From Oceanospirillaceae bacterium (lineage in GTDB: Bacteria; Pseudomonadota; Gammaproteobacteria; Pseudomonadales; Oceanobacteraceae), in NCBI GenBank assembly GCA_002723385.1, contig PBNY01000096.1:1-64000 (forward strand): a stretch of DNA of 64,000 nt, read 5' to 3'. Shown in pieces: positions 17,936-29,526 of this stretch (position 1 is the first letter of the stretch; the number at the start of each line of letters is the position of its first letter). The notes below the pieces were generated by a model. The model saw only the letters and a list, made by a program, of their open reading frames with translations. It was not told the origin of the DNA and did no database searches. The position numbers and the translations under genes were made by a program.

Positions 17936-18550
17936 CTATTTAGGACGTGCACGGCTAACCAGTTCGCCCAGCGAAGCGTATTCACTGGCCCCCAGGCGAG
18001 CCAGTGGATTGATCACGTCAGGATCCAGCTGCATACGTCCCCTGGCGTCTTCACCGACACATGCATCACTGGCGAACATGTGCGTGACAGTCAGGAAAAC
18101 CACATGCTGACTGCCCGGCCCCAGAGCCACTTCCTGCTGGAAGTCGCACGCAAAGGCGATATCCGCCTGAGACAAGCGCGGCAAGCCGCTATCAACAAAC
18201 GGTTCAATATCCAGATTCAGCTCATCAATTTCACTGACATCGGCGGGCCAGCTGGCCGAGCTTTCGTTCACAGCATCCACACTGTCGAACGGCGGAATGT
18301 GCACTACACATTTACCAGATCGTTTCAGGTTGGCGTAGCTGTCTTTTTCTTCGCCTCCGGGTTTGTGCCCCATTGAGACCACCAGTGTCGCCGGATTTGA
18401 GCAAACCGGTGCAAAGAAGGAATATGGCGCCAGATTGAACTGGCCGTTTTCATGCTCTGTGAGAATCCAGGCAATTGGGCGCGGTAGTACCGATTGCGTT
18501 AACAGGAAGTAACGCTCGGTAGCGCTCATCGATTCGAAATCAAACTGCAT
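17936..18550 (-). CDS. Flavin reductase-like (FMN-binding) protein
   Basis: This is a 204-residue protein of the flavin-reductase-like split-barrel family. Typical blocks are LPRPIAWILTEHENGQFNLAPYSFF, where the FMN phosphate and ring bind, then SNPATLVVSMGHKPGGEEKDSYANLKRSGKCVVH. Members reduce FMN with NAD(P)H or act in flavin-dependent redox steps; the partner is not apparent here. It is monocistronic and convergent with feoB. The ATG at 18550 is preceded by GGCGGTGAT, a fair ribosome binding site. Confidence 0.87.
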   Translation of the reverse strand: MQFDFESMSATERYFLLTQSVLPRPIAWILTEHENGQFNLAPYSFFAPVCSNPATLVVSMGHKPGGEEKDSYANLKRSGKCVVHIPPFDSVDAVNESSASWPADVSEIDELNLDIEPFVDSGLPRLSQADIAFACDFQQEVALGPGSQHVVFLTVTHMFASDACVGEDARGRMQLDPDVINPLARLGASEYASLGELVSRARPK

Positions 18551-18680
18551 AACATCACCGCCTTAATTTTGACAGCAAGCTGTCATAGATTTATGGCTCA
18601 CTCGTTGATCATCTGCATGTAGTACGCAGGCCTCTTTGTCACTCAAGCACCGCACCCAATGGGTAAGGAGCATGCCGACC

Positions 18681-19025
18681 ATGACTACATTTAGCAAACT
18701 TTGTTCCTTTGGCTTTATTCTGGTTGGCTGCCTGATGCTGAGTGGCAGTCAGAATATCGGCAATTATTGGGCTCACTGGCATATCGCCCATGCACAGTTT
18801 TCAGACTGCCAGAATAACCAGGATCAGGCTTGCACCAGACAATGGCGCTCGGTACTCCAGGCAACAATGAACTACAACCGGGAAGCCAATGAAACGCCGG
18901 GCCGCTGGTGGAAACATTGGCTACACCCAGAGTTACCATCTTGTATCCGCATTCCAGCCCACACGATTCCGGTCGGTCAGCACTTTAGCGCCGTCACAAC
19001 CCAACGCTTGTGCGCCGATAGCTAG
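18681..19025 (+). CDS. Small exported or membrane-anchored protein, unknown
   Basis: This is a 114-residue protein I do not recognise. The N-terminus (MTTFSKLCSFGFILVGC) is a short basic region plus hydrophobic helix, and LVGC could be a lipobox with Cys17. The rest has four cysteines, suggesting disulfides in the periplasm, and several Trp/His residues. AAGGAG ten bases before ATG 18681 supports this start over the ATG at 18672 (one base) and 18636. It lies between divergent flavin reductase and the BASS transporter gene. It may be lineage-specific. Confidence 0.6.
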   Translation: MTTFSKLCSFGFILVGCLMLSGSQNIGNYWAHWHIAHAQFSDCQNNQDQACTRQWRSVLQATMNYNREANETPGRWWKHWLHPELPSCIRIPAHTIPVGQHFSAVTTQRLCADS

Positions 19026-19125
19026 AAACAGCGATCCAGACTTCTTCCCAATCCGGGGTAACGGCATAATACTTGCCCCTTTTTCAGGCCTTTACGTGTC
19101 GTTCTTACTGGCGGAGTCTCTCTGA

Positions 19126-20076
19126 ATGCTTTCCATCCAACGTTTTTTCCCCATCCTGGCCATAGGTATCAGCTGGCTGGCCTGGAGCGACCCCCAGCCT
19201 CTATTGGCCTGGAAAAGTGCCGTTATTCCACTGTTGATTCTGATTATGTTCTGCATGGGGTTGACACTGCGCTGGCAGGATTTTCAGCGCGTCTGGAAAC
19301 AACCGGATGCCATTGCTCTCGGTGTTGTGCTTCAGTTTCTGATTATGCCGCTACTGGCATGGCTGATCGCCATCGCGCTCCAGCTTCCTGATGAACTGGC
19401 CGTGGGACTGATACTGGTCGGTGCCTGCGCGGGAGGAACCGCCTCCAATGTTATGACGTTTCTGGCAGGAGGTGATGTCGCCCTGTCAGTCAGCATGACG
19501 TTACTGTCCACACTCTGGGGCGTTGTGCTGACGCCCTGGCTACTGGCTTTTTACGCCAGAGAACTGGTTGAACTGGACAAAGTCCTGATGCTGATCACCA
19601 TCGGTAAGTTGGTCATCATCCCCGTTGCAGCAGGGGTTCTGTGTAACCGCTATATGCCAGAACTGGGCCGGGCCCTGCACTCCTACCTCCCGAGCATAGC
19701 ATCAGCGGCAATCCTGGCCATTCTTGGCATTGTCGTCGCTCTGAACGCAGACGAAATTGCCACCATGGGCGCGGTTGCTGCCGCAGCCGTAATACTGCAC
19801 AACCTTGGCGGTTTGACGTTGGGGTACTGGCTGTCCAGATGGAGAGGCCTGACAATCGCTCAATCCAGAACCATTGCCATCGAAGTCGGTATGCAGAACT
19901 CTGGTTTGGGGGCTGCACTGGCGCTGAAGTTCTTCGGTCCAGCAGCGGCACTCCCAGCCGCCCTGTTCAGTGTCTGGCACAACCTGTCGGGTTCTTTACT
20001 GGCCGCCTGGTGGCACTGGCAGACCCAAAGAAAGATTCAGGCGATTCAAAAGCAGCGTCATTCTTGCGGTAAATAA
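19126..20076 (+). CDS. Bile acid:sodium symporter (BASS) family transporter
   Basis: This is a 316-residue inner-membrane protein with about nine or ten helices. Family marks are the early MFCMGLTLRWQDF, the GACAGGTASNVMTFLAGGDVALSVSMT block lining the ion site, and EVGMQNSGLGAALA late in the protein. Bacterial BASS members carry organic acids such as pantoate or pyruvate with sodium; the substrate here is open. Its 3' end overlaps the convergent methyltransferase gene by 19 bases. Confidence 0.92.
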   Translation: MLSIQRFFPILAIGISWLAWSDPQPLLAWKSAVIPLLILIMFCMGLTLRWQDFQRVWKQPDAIALGVVLQFLIMPLLAWLIAIALQLPDELAVGLILVGACAGGTASNVMTFLAGGDVALSVSMTLLSTLWGVVLTPWLLAFYARELVELDKVLMLITIGKLVIIPVAAGVLCNRYMPELGRALHSYLPSIASAAILAILGIVVALNADEIATMGAVAAAAVILHNLGGLTLGYWLSRWRGLTIAQSRTIAIEVGMQNSGLGAALALKFFGPAAALPAALFSVWHNLSGSLLAAWWHWQTQRKIQAIQKQRHSCGK

Positions 20077-20969
20077 CGGTATCGGAGCACCTTGAGGCCA
20101 CTGTCCGGGCTGGCCTCTCGCAACACTTCAGGATTCGCGATTCGCTCAACAAATTGAGCATCCGGGCACCAGGCTGCCACTTCTTCCTTTAGAAAATCCT
20201 GCCCCAACGCTGGATCATTCAGACACAAGAGCAGCTCTGCCCCTGGCGCCATGAATTCCGGTAGCCGCCTCAATATTTTGCGATAGTCTCGCTTGATATC
20301 GACGCTGCCTTTCTGGAAAGAAGGCGGATCACAAACCAGCAGGTCAAATGGCCCGTGCCGCTTGATTCGGCCAAACGAACGAAAGATATCCATCGCTTCA
20401 TAAAGTACCTGCGGCGACTGAAAGTCATTCAGCCGGTGATTCTCCCGCCCGGTCGATAAAGAGCGTTTGCTCATATCCATGTTCAGGACTCTTTCAGCAC
20501 CTCCGGCAATGGCCACTACCGAAAAACTGCAAGTGTAGGAAAACAGATTCAGCACCTTGCGTCCCAAAGCATGCTGACGAACCCACGCCCTGCCATTCGC
20601 CATATCAGGAAAGAATCCCGTGTTCTGATTGGTTCCCAAACGGATCTGATATTTCAATCCGTTTTCTTCCGCCACAAAGTCCTCTCTTTGCGGCCCCAGC
20701 ATCCAGAAGTTTTCCGCAGGTCCAGCTCCCCGCCTCTGTACAAGCACAGATTCACAAGCAGGAATCCGCTGTTGCAGATTTTCCGCCAGTTGCTCTGCCC
20801 AGCCAATATCGAAATCAGCAAATACCACCACCATAACGACTGGCGGGTACCAATCGATCTGAACGTGCTCCCAGCCTTCCCAGGTATGACCACGACCATG
20901 GAACAGGCGCTGGATTCCAGCCTTGTCCGGAACCTGATACTCAGGAAAAGTCATGCCGATCTCCGCCAA
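20058..20969 (-). CDS. Class I SAM-dependent methyltransferase, RlmI/RlmK-like
   Basis: This is a 303-residue methyltransferase of the Methyltrans_SAM (YccW/RlmI-like) group. It has NTGFFPDMANGRAWV before motif I (VLNLFSYTCSFSVVAIAGGA), the DMSKRSL acidic loop, and the catalytic-type DLLVCDPPSFQKGS motif. These proteins mostly methylate 23S rRNA. The N-terminal part lacks a PUA domain, so it is a short relative rather than RlmI itself. Start at ATG 20969; ATG 20954 is possible. It overlaps the convergent transporter gene by 19 bases. Confidence 0.85.
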   Translation of the reverse strand: MAEIGMTFPEYQVPDKAGIQRLFHGRGHTWEGWEHVQIDWYPPVVMVVVFADFDIGWAEQLAENLQQRIPACESVLVQRRGAGPAENFWMLGPQREDFVAEENGLKYQIRLGTNQNTGFFPDMANGRAWVRQHALGRKVLNLFSYTCSFSVVAIAGGAERVLNMDMSKRSLSTGRENHRLNDFQSPQVLYEAMDIFRSFGRIKRHGPFDLLVCDPPSFQKGSVDIKRDYRKILRRLPEFMAPGAELLLCLNDPALGQDFLKEEVAAWCPDAQFVERIANPEVLREASPDSGLKVLRYRYLPQE

Positions 20970-21253
20970 TGTCTACAAAGTCGACACAATACTGAAACAT
21001 GGCCCATCAGGCAGCTTATCGACTGAAAGTTTTTTGAACAATCCTTGGTCAGGCCATCCCAAGTAGGCTACTATGGCAACCAGCCTGAACTTACAGGCTC
21101 TATTGGCGAGTTTTCCAGAACCATCAAGCTGTTCGGTTACTGGTCAATAGCGGCGTTGATTGCTGATTACCCGGTTTTCCGGCCAGACACCATTCAGTGC
21201 CATCCGCAAACGCTTTAAATTGGCCAAGGCCAAACCAAATTCAGGAAACAAAC

Positions 21254-21463
21254 ATGGCAGAACAAGTTCAGGGCACCGTTAAATGGTTCAACGATGAGAA
21301 AGGCTTCGGCTTTATCGAGCAGGAGTCCGGTAAAGACGTATTCGTACACTACAGCGCAATTAACGGCACTGGTCGTCGTAGCCTTCAGGAAGGACAGCAG
21401 GTAACGATGGAAGTAACTCAGGGCCAGAAAGGTCCTCAGGCGGAAAACGTTAATCCTCTCTAA
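21254..21463 (+). CDS. Cold-shock domain protein (CspA family)
   Basis: This is a 69-residue single cold-shock domain that binds single-stranded RNA and DNA. It shows [13 protein letters not shown] (RNP1) and DVFVHYSAI (RNP2). The ATG at 21254 has AGGAAA upstream and fits the family length. About 280 gene-free bases precede it, room for the long structured leader often seen in csp genes, but I cannot demonstrate a thermosensor. It stands alone. Confidence 0.96.
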   Translation: MAEQVQGTVKWFNDEKGFGFIEQESGKDVFVHYSAINGTGRRSLQEGQQVTMEVTQGQKGPQAENVNPL

Positions 21464-21610
21464 GTCCCCTGTGGTAGCGGCCTACAGTCCAAGAACTTGT
21501 CTTTCGAGCTTGTCCTACCAAGACTCACGGCCATACGGATTGCAGCGACCTTGTCTCTGCAATCTGCTTCCTCTATCAGTATTTACCTTCCGTAAGATCT
21601 CCCTCGCATC

Positions 21611-21985
21611 GTGATCGATCAAGGCGAACTGTTTGACATACCGAATCCATGCAAAGGGGTTTGCGTGTCCAACAATCGTGGATTCTGCAAAGGATGCCTG
21701 CGCAGCCGGGAAGAGCGATTTCACTGGCATGAACTGACACCGTTTCAGAAATACCAGGTAATTAATCTATGCGAAAAGAGAAGACAGAAAATTATTGCCG
21801 CAAAACTTGCAAAACAGAACCAGGTTTTGGCATCGGACGAAAACCCGATCAGCCCGCAAACCGAACTCTTCAAAGATGAATCAGACCACAAGAAACGACC
21901 AAATCCAGAAGCGCTAATTACGCCCAGCTCCCGAGAAAGTCTCAGGGAAGACAATCAGATCCAGCTTTTCAAACCGGATCAATAA
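21611..21985 (+). CDS. DUF1289 small Cys-rich protein
   Basis: This is a 124-residue protein whose first 60 residues form the DUF1289 domain, NPCKGVCVSNNRGFCKGCLR, with four conserved cysteines that may bind iron-sulfur or zinc, followed by WHELTPFQKYQVINLC. The rest is a charged low-complexity tail that is not part of the family core. The start is GTG 21611, lacking a clear ribosome binding site. Its end overlaps the convergent hyi gene by 7 bases. The function of DUF1289 proteins is unknown. Confidence 0.85.
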   Translation: MIDQGELFDIPNPCKGVCVSNNRGFCKGCLRSREERFHWHELTPFQKYQVINLCEKRRQKIIAAKLAKQNQVLASDENPISPQTELFKDESDHKKRPNPEALITPSSRESLREDNQIQLFKPDQ

Positions 21986-22773
21986 GTCAGTACGTCTGCT
22001 TTTTCGAGTGTCCGCAACCACCTCAGCGTCGCCGGTGTTTCCTTGCTTGGGTGATACTCTGCCCCAACCCATCCGCTGTAGCCACTCTTGTCAATCGATG
22101 CAAATATCTCAGGAAACTTCAATTTTCCAGTGCCTGGCTCGTTACGCCCCGGCATGTCAGCAAACTGTATGTGGCCAATTTTTTCACCATGGCGCTTGAT
22201 AAAACCAGTGACATCAACCCCCATTCGAGACATGTGATACACGTCAAACTGGGCCTTAACACCCGGATGCTTTAGATCAGACAGAACGGCCAGCATTTCA
22301 CGCCCGGTGCACAGCAGGAAATCAGGCATATCAAAACGATTGATCGCTTCAAACGTGGTCGTAATCCCAAAAGGTGACAGGCTGTCGGCCGTGACCAAAA
22401 GGTTTTTCTTGAAGGTACTCAGATAAGCATCACGTTGAGCAGGATCCTTACAACGCCCCGGCAGGACATTCACCGTTGGAACGCCCAATGCGCGAGCATA
22501 AGAGAGACATTCAACCACCGCTGCAGCGTACTCGGCGGTTTTACATGGCACCGACGCCAGACCTTCTCCACCACTCATTAAATCTCCAGCCGGTACGTTG
22601 ATCAGCACACACTCCAGCTGGTTGTCCGTCAACGCCCGACGGATATCATTGATGGGGACATCGTATGGGAACTGGATTTCAACGGCCCGAAATCCATCCC
22701 GACGGGCTGCAGTGAAGCGCCTGAGAAAAGGCAACTCGGCATAGAGCAAAGATAAATTGGCACTAAGCTTCAC
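21979..22773 (-). CDS. hyi: Hydroxypyruvate isomerase
   Basis: Hyi interconverts hydroxypyruvate and tartronate semialdehyde. The 264-residue TIM-barrel protein begins KLSANLSLLYAELPFLRRF, has the metal-binding Glu in TFEAINRFDMP, KAQFDVYHMSRM and HIQFADMPGRNEPGTG, all typical. The GTG start at 22773 has GGAGAG close upstream and lies inside the end of the reductase gene (11-base overlap), so it is coupled to glxR. The pair channels tartronate semialdehyde toward glycerate. No glyoxylate carboligase gene (gcl) is in the window. Confidence 0.93.
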   Translation of the reverse strand: MKLSANLSLLYAELPFLRRFTAARRDGFRAVEIQFPYDVPINDIRRALTDNQLECVLINVPAGDLMSGGEGLASVPCKTAEYAAAVVECLSYARALGVPTVNVLPGRCKDPAQRDAYLSTFKKNLLVTADSLSPFGITTTFEAINRFDMPDFLLCTGREMLAVLSDLKHPGVKAQFDVYHMSRMGVDVTGFIKRHGEKIGHIQFADMPGRNEPGTGKLKFPEIFASIDKSGYSGWVGAEYHPSKETPATLRWLRTLEKADVLTY

Positions 22774-23644
22774 TCGTACTCTCCGTATACAACTCGACCA
22801 GAGTAGAAGGGTCACGATCCTGATTGCCTTTGGCAGCATGCTGTCGCATCAGCTCGGCGGCCAAGCCGCTCATGGGCACAGAACTGGTCATGTTCCTTGC
22901 CAACACATTGGCCATATCAAGATCCTTCAAAAGGGTTTTTACATGCCATTTAACCGGATCAAAATCTCTGTCGGCCATTCTTGGCCCGGTCAATTGCAAG
23001 GGAATACTGTCGGCGAAACCACCAGCCAGGGCGGAGGGAATGCAATTAGCGGCAACACCTGATTTCTCTGCCAGCGCCATCACTTCGGCCATAACGAGCA
23101 CGTTACAGCTTACTAACATCTGGTTACAAATTTTGGTCACCTGACCAGAACCGACTGGCCCCATATGAGTAACGCGTTGAGAAACGGCAGTGAGCACTGG
23201 ACGCAAATCATCCAGCTGGGCTGCGTCTCCTCCAGCCATAATGACCAGCTGACCTGATTCAGCACCCGCAACACCACCAGATACAGGGGCATCAATCCAG
23301 GAAACACCTTCAGCCTGAACCCGTTCGGCAAGCTCTCGCGTCACTTCAGGGTCAATACTGGAAAAATCGACAATCACCTGACCTGATCGCACGAACCGAA
23401 GCAGCCCATCGGAACCCGATACGACCGACCTGACAGCCTGGGTGTCGCTGATACACAGCATGATGATATCGACTGCATCTACCAGGTCCTGAAGCGACCC
23501 AGCAGCATGCGCCCCAGCCTCAATCAAACTGGCTGTTTTACCCGGAGAGCGATTCCAGACGGTAACTTCGTGACCTGCGAGTAATAATCGCCGGGACATG
23601 GGGATTCCCATCAATCCCATTCCAATAAAACCGACTTTTGCCAA
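22763..23644 (-). CDS. glxR: 2-hydroxy-3-oxopropionate (tartronate semialdehyde) reductase
   Basis: This enzyme reduces tartronate semialdehyde to D-glycerate with NAD(P)H. The 293-residue beta-hydroxyacid dehydrogenase has KVGFIGMGLMGIPMSRRLL for cofactor binding, DAPVSGGVAGAESGQLVIMAGG as substrate motif and the catalytic Lys in GQVTKICNQML. The start is uncertain: no ATG fits, and I prefer TTG 23644 (AKVGFIG), with TTG 23665 as alternative. It heads the glxR-hyi pair. It could also be named garR; context with hyi favours glxR. Confidence 0.9.
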   Translation of the reverse strand: MAKVGFIGMGLMGIPMSRRLLLAGHEVTVWNRSPGKTASLIEAGAHAAGSLQDLVDAVDIIMLCISDTQAVRSVVSGSDGLLRFVRSGQVIVDFSSIDPEVTRELAERVQAEGVSWIDAPVSGGVAGAESGQLVIMAGGDAAQLDDLRPVLTAVSQRVTHMGPVGSGQVTKICNQMLVSCNVLVMAEVMALAEKSGVAANCIPSALAGGFADSIPLQLTGPRMADRDFDPVKWHVKTLLKDLDMANVLARNMTSSVPMSGLAAELMRQHAAKGNQDRDPSTLVELYTESTSEA

Positions 23645-23751
23645 AATCCAGCCCCCGAGAAACAACCATCACCATTATTAGCATTCACTCAGATAATAGC
23701 GACTAATATGTCAATAAAGAATATCGCCAAGGCCTCCGATTCCTTTCGCTA

Positions 23752-24234
23752 TTAGACACCTTCCGGCTTCACACCCAATTGATAGGTCCCATCGGTGTGA
23801 AAAATGACGGTCTGGCGTCTTCCCTTGCCTATCAGGATGGGTTCATCGTCGTAAAACAGGAAATTTTTCCAGTGACTGCGGAACACCGCCCAGGTGGTTT
23901 CAATAACGAGGTCAATATCGTAACAGAAGAACACACGAGTGTTACCTTCCCAGTGACAGTGATCTTCAATTAACTGAGGCAAATCAGAGCCGTCTCCCTC
24001 CCACTGCGTCTGCCAATTTTCCTTCTCTTGCCAAACGCCATTGTGAGAAGGCCAATCATCAGCCATGAAATGATTGGCATGAGTAGCCTGACGACTGATC
24101 GCAGTGCGCCAAAACTGGTTCGCGGATGCCGGAGACAAGGGTTTGACGGCAGAAAGGGCTTGTTCAGGTACTGGCAGTTCACGATGGCGAAAGATCCAGC
24201 CCAGCTTGAAATCCTGAAGAGGGGTGTAATTCAT
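23752..24234 (-). CDS. DUF2947 family protein
   Basis: This is a 160-residue cytoplasmic protein rich in Trp and His. It resembles the DUF2947 family of marine gammaproteobacteria: WIFRHRELPVPEQ at the start, then ADDWP, DNTRVFFCYD-like WEGNTRVFFCYDIDLVIETTW, and HWKNFLFYDDEPILIGK near the end. No catalytic motif stands out and the function is unknown. It is monocistronic, between thrC and the glxR-hyi pair, all on the minus strand but well spaced. Confidence 0.75.
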   Translation of the reverse strand: MNYTPLQDFKLGWIFRHRELPVPEQALSAVKPLSPASANQFWRTAISRQATHANHFMADDWPSHNGVWQEKENWQTQWEGDGSDLPQLIEDHCHWEGNTRVFFCYDIDLVIETTWAVFRSHWKNFLFYDDEPILIGKGRRQTVIFHTDGTYQLGVKPEGV

Positions 24235-24316
24235 GAGTTACCCGACGCATTGGGGAGGTGATAAACGTCAAGGTTAGCAGAAAAGTAGAGGGAACTGCTT
24301 TTTGAGGGAGAATAAC

Positions 24317-24339
24317 GCGCCTGAACGAATGTCAGGCGC
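24317..24339 (-). terminator. Possible terminator after thrC
   Basis: GCGCCTGA/TCAGGCGC (24317-24324 with 24332-24339) forms an 8-bp stem with a 7-base loop, 24 bases past the thrC stop. No T-run follows on the minus strand, so it may act only as an RNA 3'-end stabiliser. Confidence 0.45.
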
Positions 24340-24362
24340 ATATAGACGACAACGACCTAATC

Positions 24363-25775
24363 CTAGTCCTTAAAGGTGTTCTGCGCCATAAAGTCCTGAA
24401 CGGTTTTCAGATCCGCAGGCAGCACTTCCAGACGCTCTTCACGATCCATCAGATCAGACAGGTGGTGTGGCAGTTTTGGCATATCAAAGCCACCGCGATT
24501 TACCGCATCTTCGAATTTCACCGGATGTGCAGTCCCCAGTGTGATCATCGGAATATTGGCGTTACGACGACATTCACGCGCGGCTTTCACACCAATCGCG
24601 GTGTGAGGATCGAGCAGGTAGCCGCTTTCATCGAATACCTGTTTCATGGTTTCGACCGTGGCCTCTTCGTTCACCGCCAGGCTGTCGAACAGATCACGTG
24701 CCTTGGCCAGCTTTTCTTCAGACAGCTCAATCGACTGAGTACGATCTGCCATCTGGTTCATCAGATCAGCCAGCGCCAGACCGTCGCGATCGTACAGATC
24801 AAACAGCAAGCGCTCGAAGTTGGACGACACCGCGATATCCATGGATGGCGTGATGGTGTGCTTCAGTGAGTGCACTTCGTACAGGTTACTGGCCATCAAA
24901 CGATGCAGCACATCGTTTTCGTTGGTGGCAATGATCAACTGCTCGATCGGCAAACCCATCTTGCGCGCCATGTAACCGGCAAATATATCACCGAAGTTTC
25001 CAGTCGGAACCGAGTACGCCATCGGACGCAGCGGGCCGCCCAGATTCAGGCTGGAGTAGAAGTAGTAAACGATCTGGGCCATGATGCGCGCCCAGTTGAT
25101 GCTGTTCACCGCAACCAGCTTGCGCTCGCCACGCAGGAACGACTGATCGCCAAAGCTGGCCTTGACCATGTCCTGGGCCTGGTCGAAGTTGCCTTCGATG
25201 GCGATGTTATGAATGTTGTCACCCACCACCGTGGTCATCTGACGACGCTGAACTTCGGACACCTTGCCGTACGGATGCAGGATAAAGATGTCCACATTCT
25301 GGCAGGCTTTGGTGCCCTCAATCGCAGCGGAACCCGTATCACCGGACGTCGCGCCCATGATGACGACTTTTTCCTGGCGCTTTTCCAGCACGTAATCCAG
25401 CAGGCGACCGAGCAATTGCAGTGCAAAGTCCTTGAACGCCAACGTTGGGCCGTGGAACAGCTCCAGTACGTATTCGTTGTGATCCAGCTGCTGCAACGGC
25501 GCAATCGCCTTATGGCCGAAGTTGGTGTTGTTGTACACCTCTTCCAGCATTTGCTTCAGCGCATCGGCTTCAACACAGCCTTCAACGAATGGGTAAATCA
25601 CCTTGTGCGCCAGCTCGGTGTACGGTAGGTCGCGCCAGGATTCAATCTCTTCAAGGGTGAACTGAGGCACTTCCTTTGGTACGTACAAACCGCCGTCTTT
25701 GGCCAATCCCGTCAGCAGTACCTCATCGAACGCCAGTTCCGGTGCGTTGCCACGGGTTGATATGTATTTCATCAT
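24363..25775 (-). CDS. thrC: Threonine synthase
   Basis: ThrC converts O-phosphohomoserine to threonine with PLP. The 470-residue protein has MKYISTRGNAPELAFDEVLL at the start, the PLP lysine Lys115 in GPTLAFKDFAL, GATSGDTGSAAIEG and SVPTGNFGDIFAGYMA. This is the longer, E. coli/yeast-like class II type, not the short type of some Pseudomonas relatives. It follows purA by 34 bases on the same strand and may be read from it. Hom, its usual partner, is not in the window. Confidence 0.96.
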   Translation of the reverse strand: MMKYISTRGNAPELAFDEVLLTGLAKDGGLYVPKEVPQFTLEEIESWRDLPYTELAHKVIYPFVEGCVEADALKQMLEEVYNNTNFGHKAIAPLQQLDHNEYVLELFHGPTLAFKDFALQLLGRLLDYVLEKRQEKVVIMGATSGDTGSAAIEGTKACQNVDIFILHPYGKVSEVQRRQMTTVVGDNIHNIAIEGNFDQAQDMVKASFGDQSFLRGERKLVAVNSINWARIMAQIVYYFYSSLNLGGPLRPMAYSVPTGNFGDIFAGYMARKMGLPIEQLIIATNENDVLHRLMASNLYEVHSLKHTITPSMDIAVSSNFERLLFDLYDRDGLALADLMNQMADRTQSIELSEEKLAKARDLFDSLAVNEEATVETMKQVFDESGYLLDPHTAIGVKAARECRRNANIPMITLGTAHPVKFEDAVNRGGFDMPKLPHHLSDLMDREERLEVLPADLKTVQDFMAQNTFKD

Positions 25776-25809
25776 AATTCAATACCTGAACAAGTTATCC
25801 GGGCGGCGA

Positions 25810-28295
<2,486 letters not shown>

Positions 28296-28308
28296 GTTTT
28301 AGCCTGTT

Positions 28309-28500
28309 TCAATTAACGAGATACAAAAGGCCCAATCCGGTAGCCATCAGCAACAAGCCGGACATTCTCAGATTTTGATCACTTTCGGCACTGACCGCCA
28401 GAATCAGTTTGCGCCAGGTTCTGGGAGCCAGAAACGGTAACATCCCTTCAAATATCAGAACCAGACTGATTGCGATCCCCAATTCGTACCAGAACGTCAT
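28309..28500 (-). CDS. DUF2065 small membrane protein (YjeT-like)
   Basis: This is a 63-residue inner-membrane protein with two hydrophobic helices (residues 5-25 and 46-62) separated by APRTWRKLILAVSAESDQNLRMSG. This matches the DUF2065/YjeT family, always found near hflC and purA. The function is unknown; the constant neighbourhood suggests a link to the HflKC membrane complex. It lies downstream of the hflKC terminator and 13 bases before hisZ. Confidence 0.92.
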   Translation of the reverse strand: MTFWYELGIAISLVLIFEGMLPFLAPRTWRKLILAVSAESDQNLRMSGLLLMATGLGLLYLVN

Positions 28501-28566
28501 ACGCTGCCTCGGCGAGTATTGAACAGATTATGCACAAATAGCCGCCAAATCCCGTTACGGTGTCAT

Positions 28567-28590
28567 AAAAAAACCGGGCAGCTGCCCGGT
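28567..28590 (-). terminator. Rho-independent terminator after hflC
   Basis: The 18-base palindrome ACCGGGCAGCTGCCCGGT (28573-28590) can pair as a 7-bp stem with an AGCT loop. On the minus strand it runs into seven T residues. It separates hflKC from the DUF2065-hisZ-purA group. Confidence 0.92.
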
Positions 28591-28656
28591 CGCGAGATAT
28601 TAACAAAGCAGCCCCTCAATGACCATTGATCTAATGGGGGCAGTCAGCAGAGTCCG

Positions 28657-29526
28657 TCAGTTTCCGTTGGCATCCTTCAGGTAACGGAAGAAGTCACTGT
28701 CAGGTTTCAACAGAATGACATCATCCTGTTTGAAGGTCTCTGTGTAGGCTTTCAGGCTACGAGTAAATGCGTAGAACTCAGGGTCCTTGCTAAAGGCTGA
28801 GGCATAAATGCGAGCAGCTTCTGCATCACCTTCACCTCGAGTGCGCTCAGCGTCACGGTAGGCTTCCGCTTCGATAACGGTTTGCTGTCGATCAGCATCC
28901 GCCTGAATACCCTCAGCCAACTCACGTCCCTGAGAGCGATGCTCGCGCGCCTCACGCTCACGCTCTGCAGACATACGATCATAAACTGACTTGCTCAGAT
29001 CTTCTGGCAGGTCGATGGCCTTGACGCGCACATCCAGAACTTCAATCCCTAGGTCATCCTGGGTTTCCTTGTTCAGAACCGCCGTCAGTTTGGTCATCAG
29101 CTCATCACGCTCACCGGAAACCACTTCGTGCAGACTGCGAGCAGCGATTTCGTCACGCAGCCCCTTGTTCACCAGGTTAGCCAGCAGTTTGGATGCTTCG
29201 TTGCGGTTACCGGAAGTCGCCTTGTAATAAGCACGCACATTCTGGATACGCCATTTTGCAAAAGAATCGACGATGACGTATTTCTTGCCAGCCGTCAGAA
29301 AACGCGATGGTTCACTGTCCAGCGTCAAGACACGGGCGTCAAAGCGTTTGACCGTCTCAACCACCGGAATCTTCCAGTGCAAGCCTGGCTGAATATCCGC
29401 ATCCACAACCTCACGGAACTTCAGCTTGATCGCCCGTTCCGTTTCGTTAATCACATAAAGTCCCTGACTTCCCAGCAGGAAAACGATCGCCAGAATGACT
29501 GACGCTGCAAAAGCTTTCGGTGACAT
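28657..29526 (-). CDS. hflC: Protease modulator HflC
   Basis: HflC is an SPFH-domain inner-membrane protein that with HflK encloses FtsH and controls its access to substrates. The 289-residue protein has one N-terminal helix (residues 7-25), the SPFH domain starting at YVINETERAIKLKF, and a long charged coiled coil with SAEREREAREHRSQGRELAEG. Its start overlaps the hflK stop (TAATG), giving strict coupling. It ends ahead of the terminator at 28567. Confidence 0.97.
   Translation of the reverse strand: MSPKAFAASVILAIVFLLGSQGLYVINETERAIKLKFREVVDADIQPGLHWKIPVVETVKRFDARVLTLDSEPSRFLTAGKKYVIVDSFAKWRIQNVRAYYKATSGNRNEASKLLANLVNKGLRDEIAARSLHEVVSGERDELMTKLTAVLNKETQDDLGIEVLDVRVKAIDLPEDLSKSVYDRMSAEREREAREHRSQGRELAEGIQADADRQQTVIEAEAYRDAERTRGEGDAEAARIYASAFSKDPEFYAFTRSLKAYTETFKQDDVILLKPDSDFFRYLKDANGN

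Noticed and set aside
24870-25628. Plus-strand open frame over thrC
   Set aside because: Antisense shadow of thrC with low-complexity Gln/His composition.
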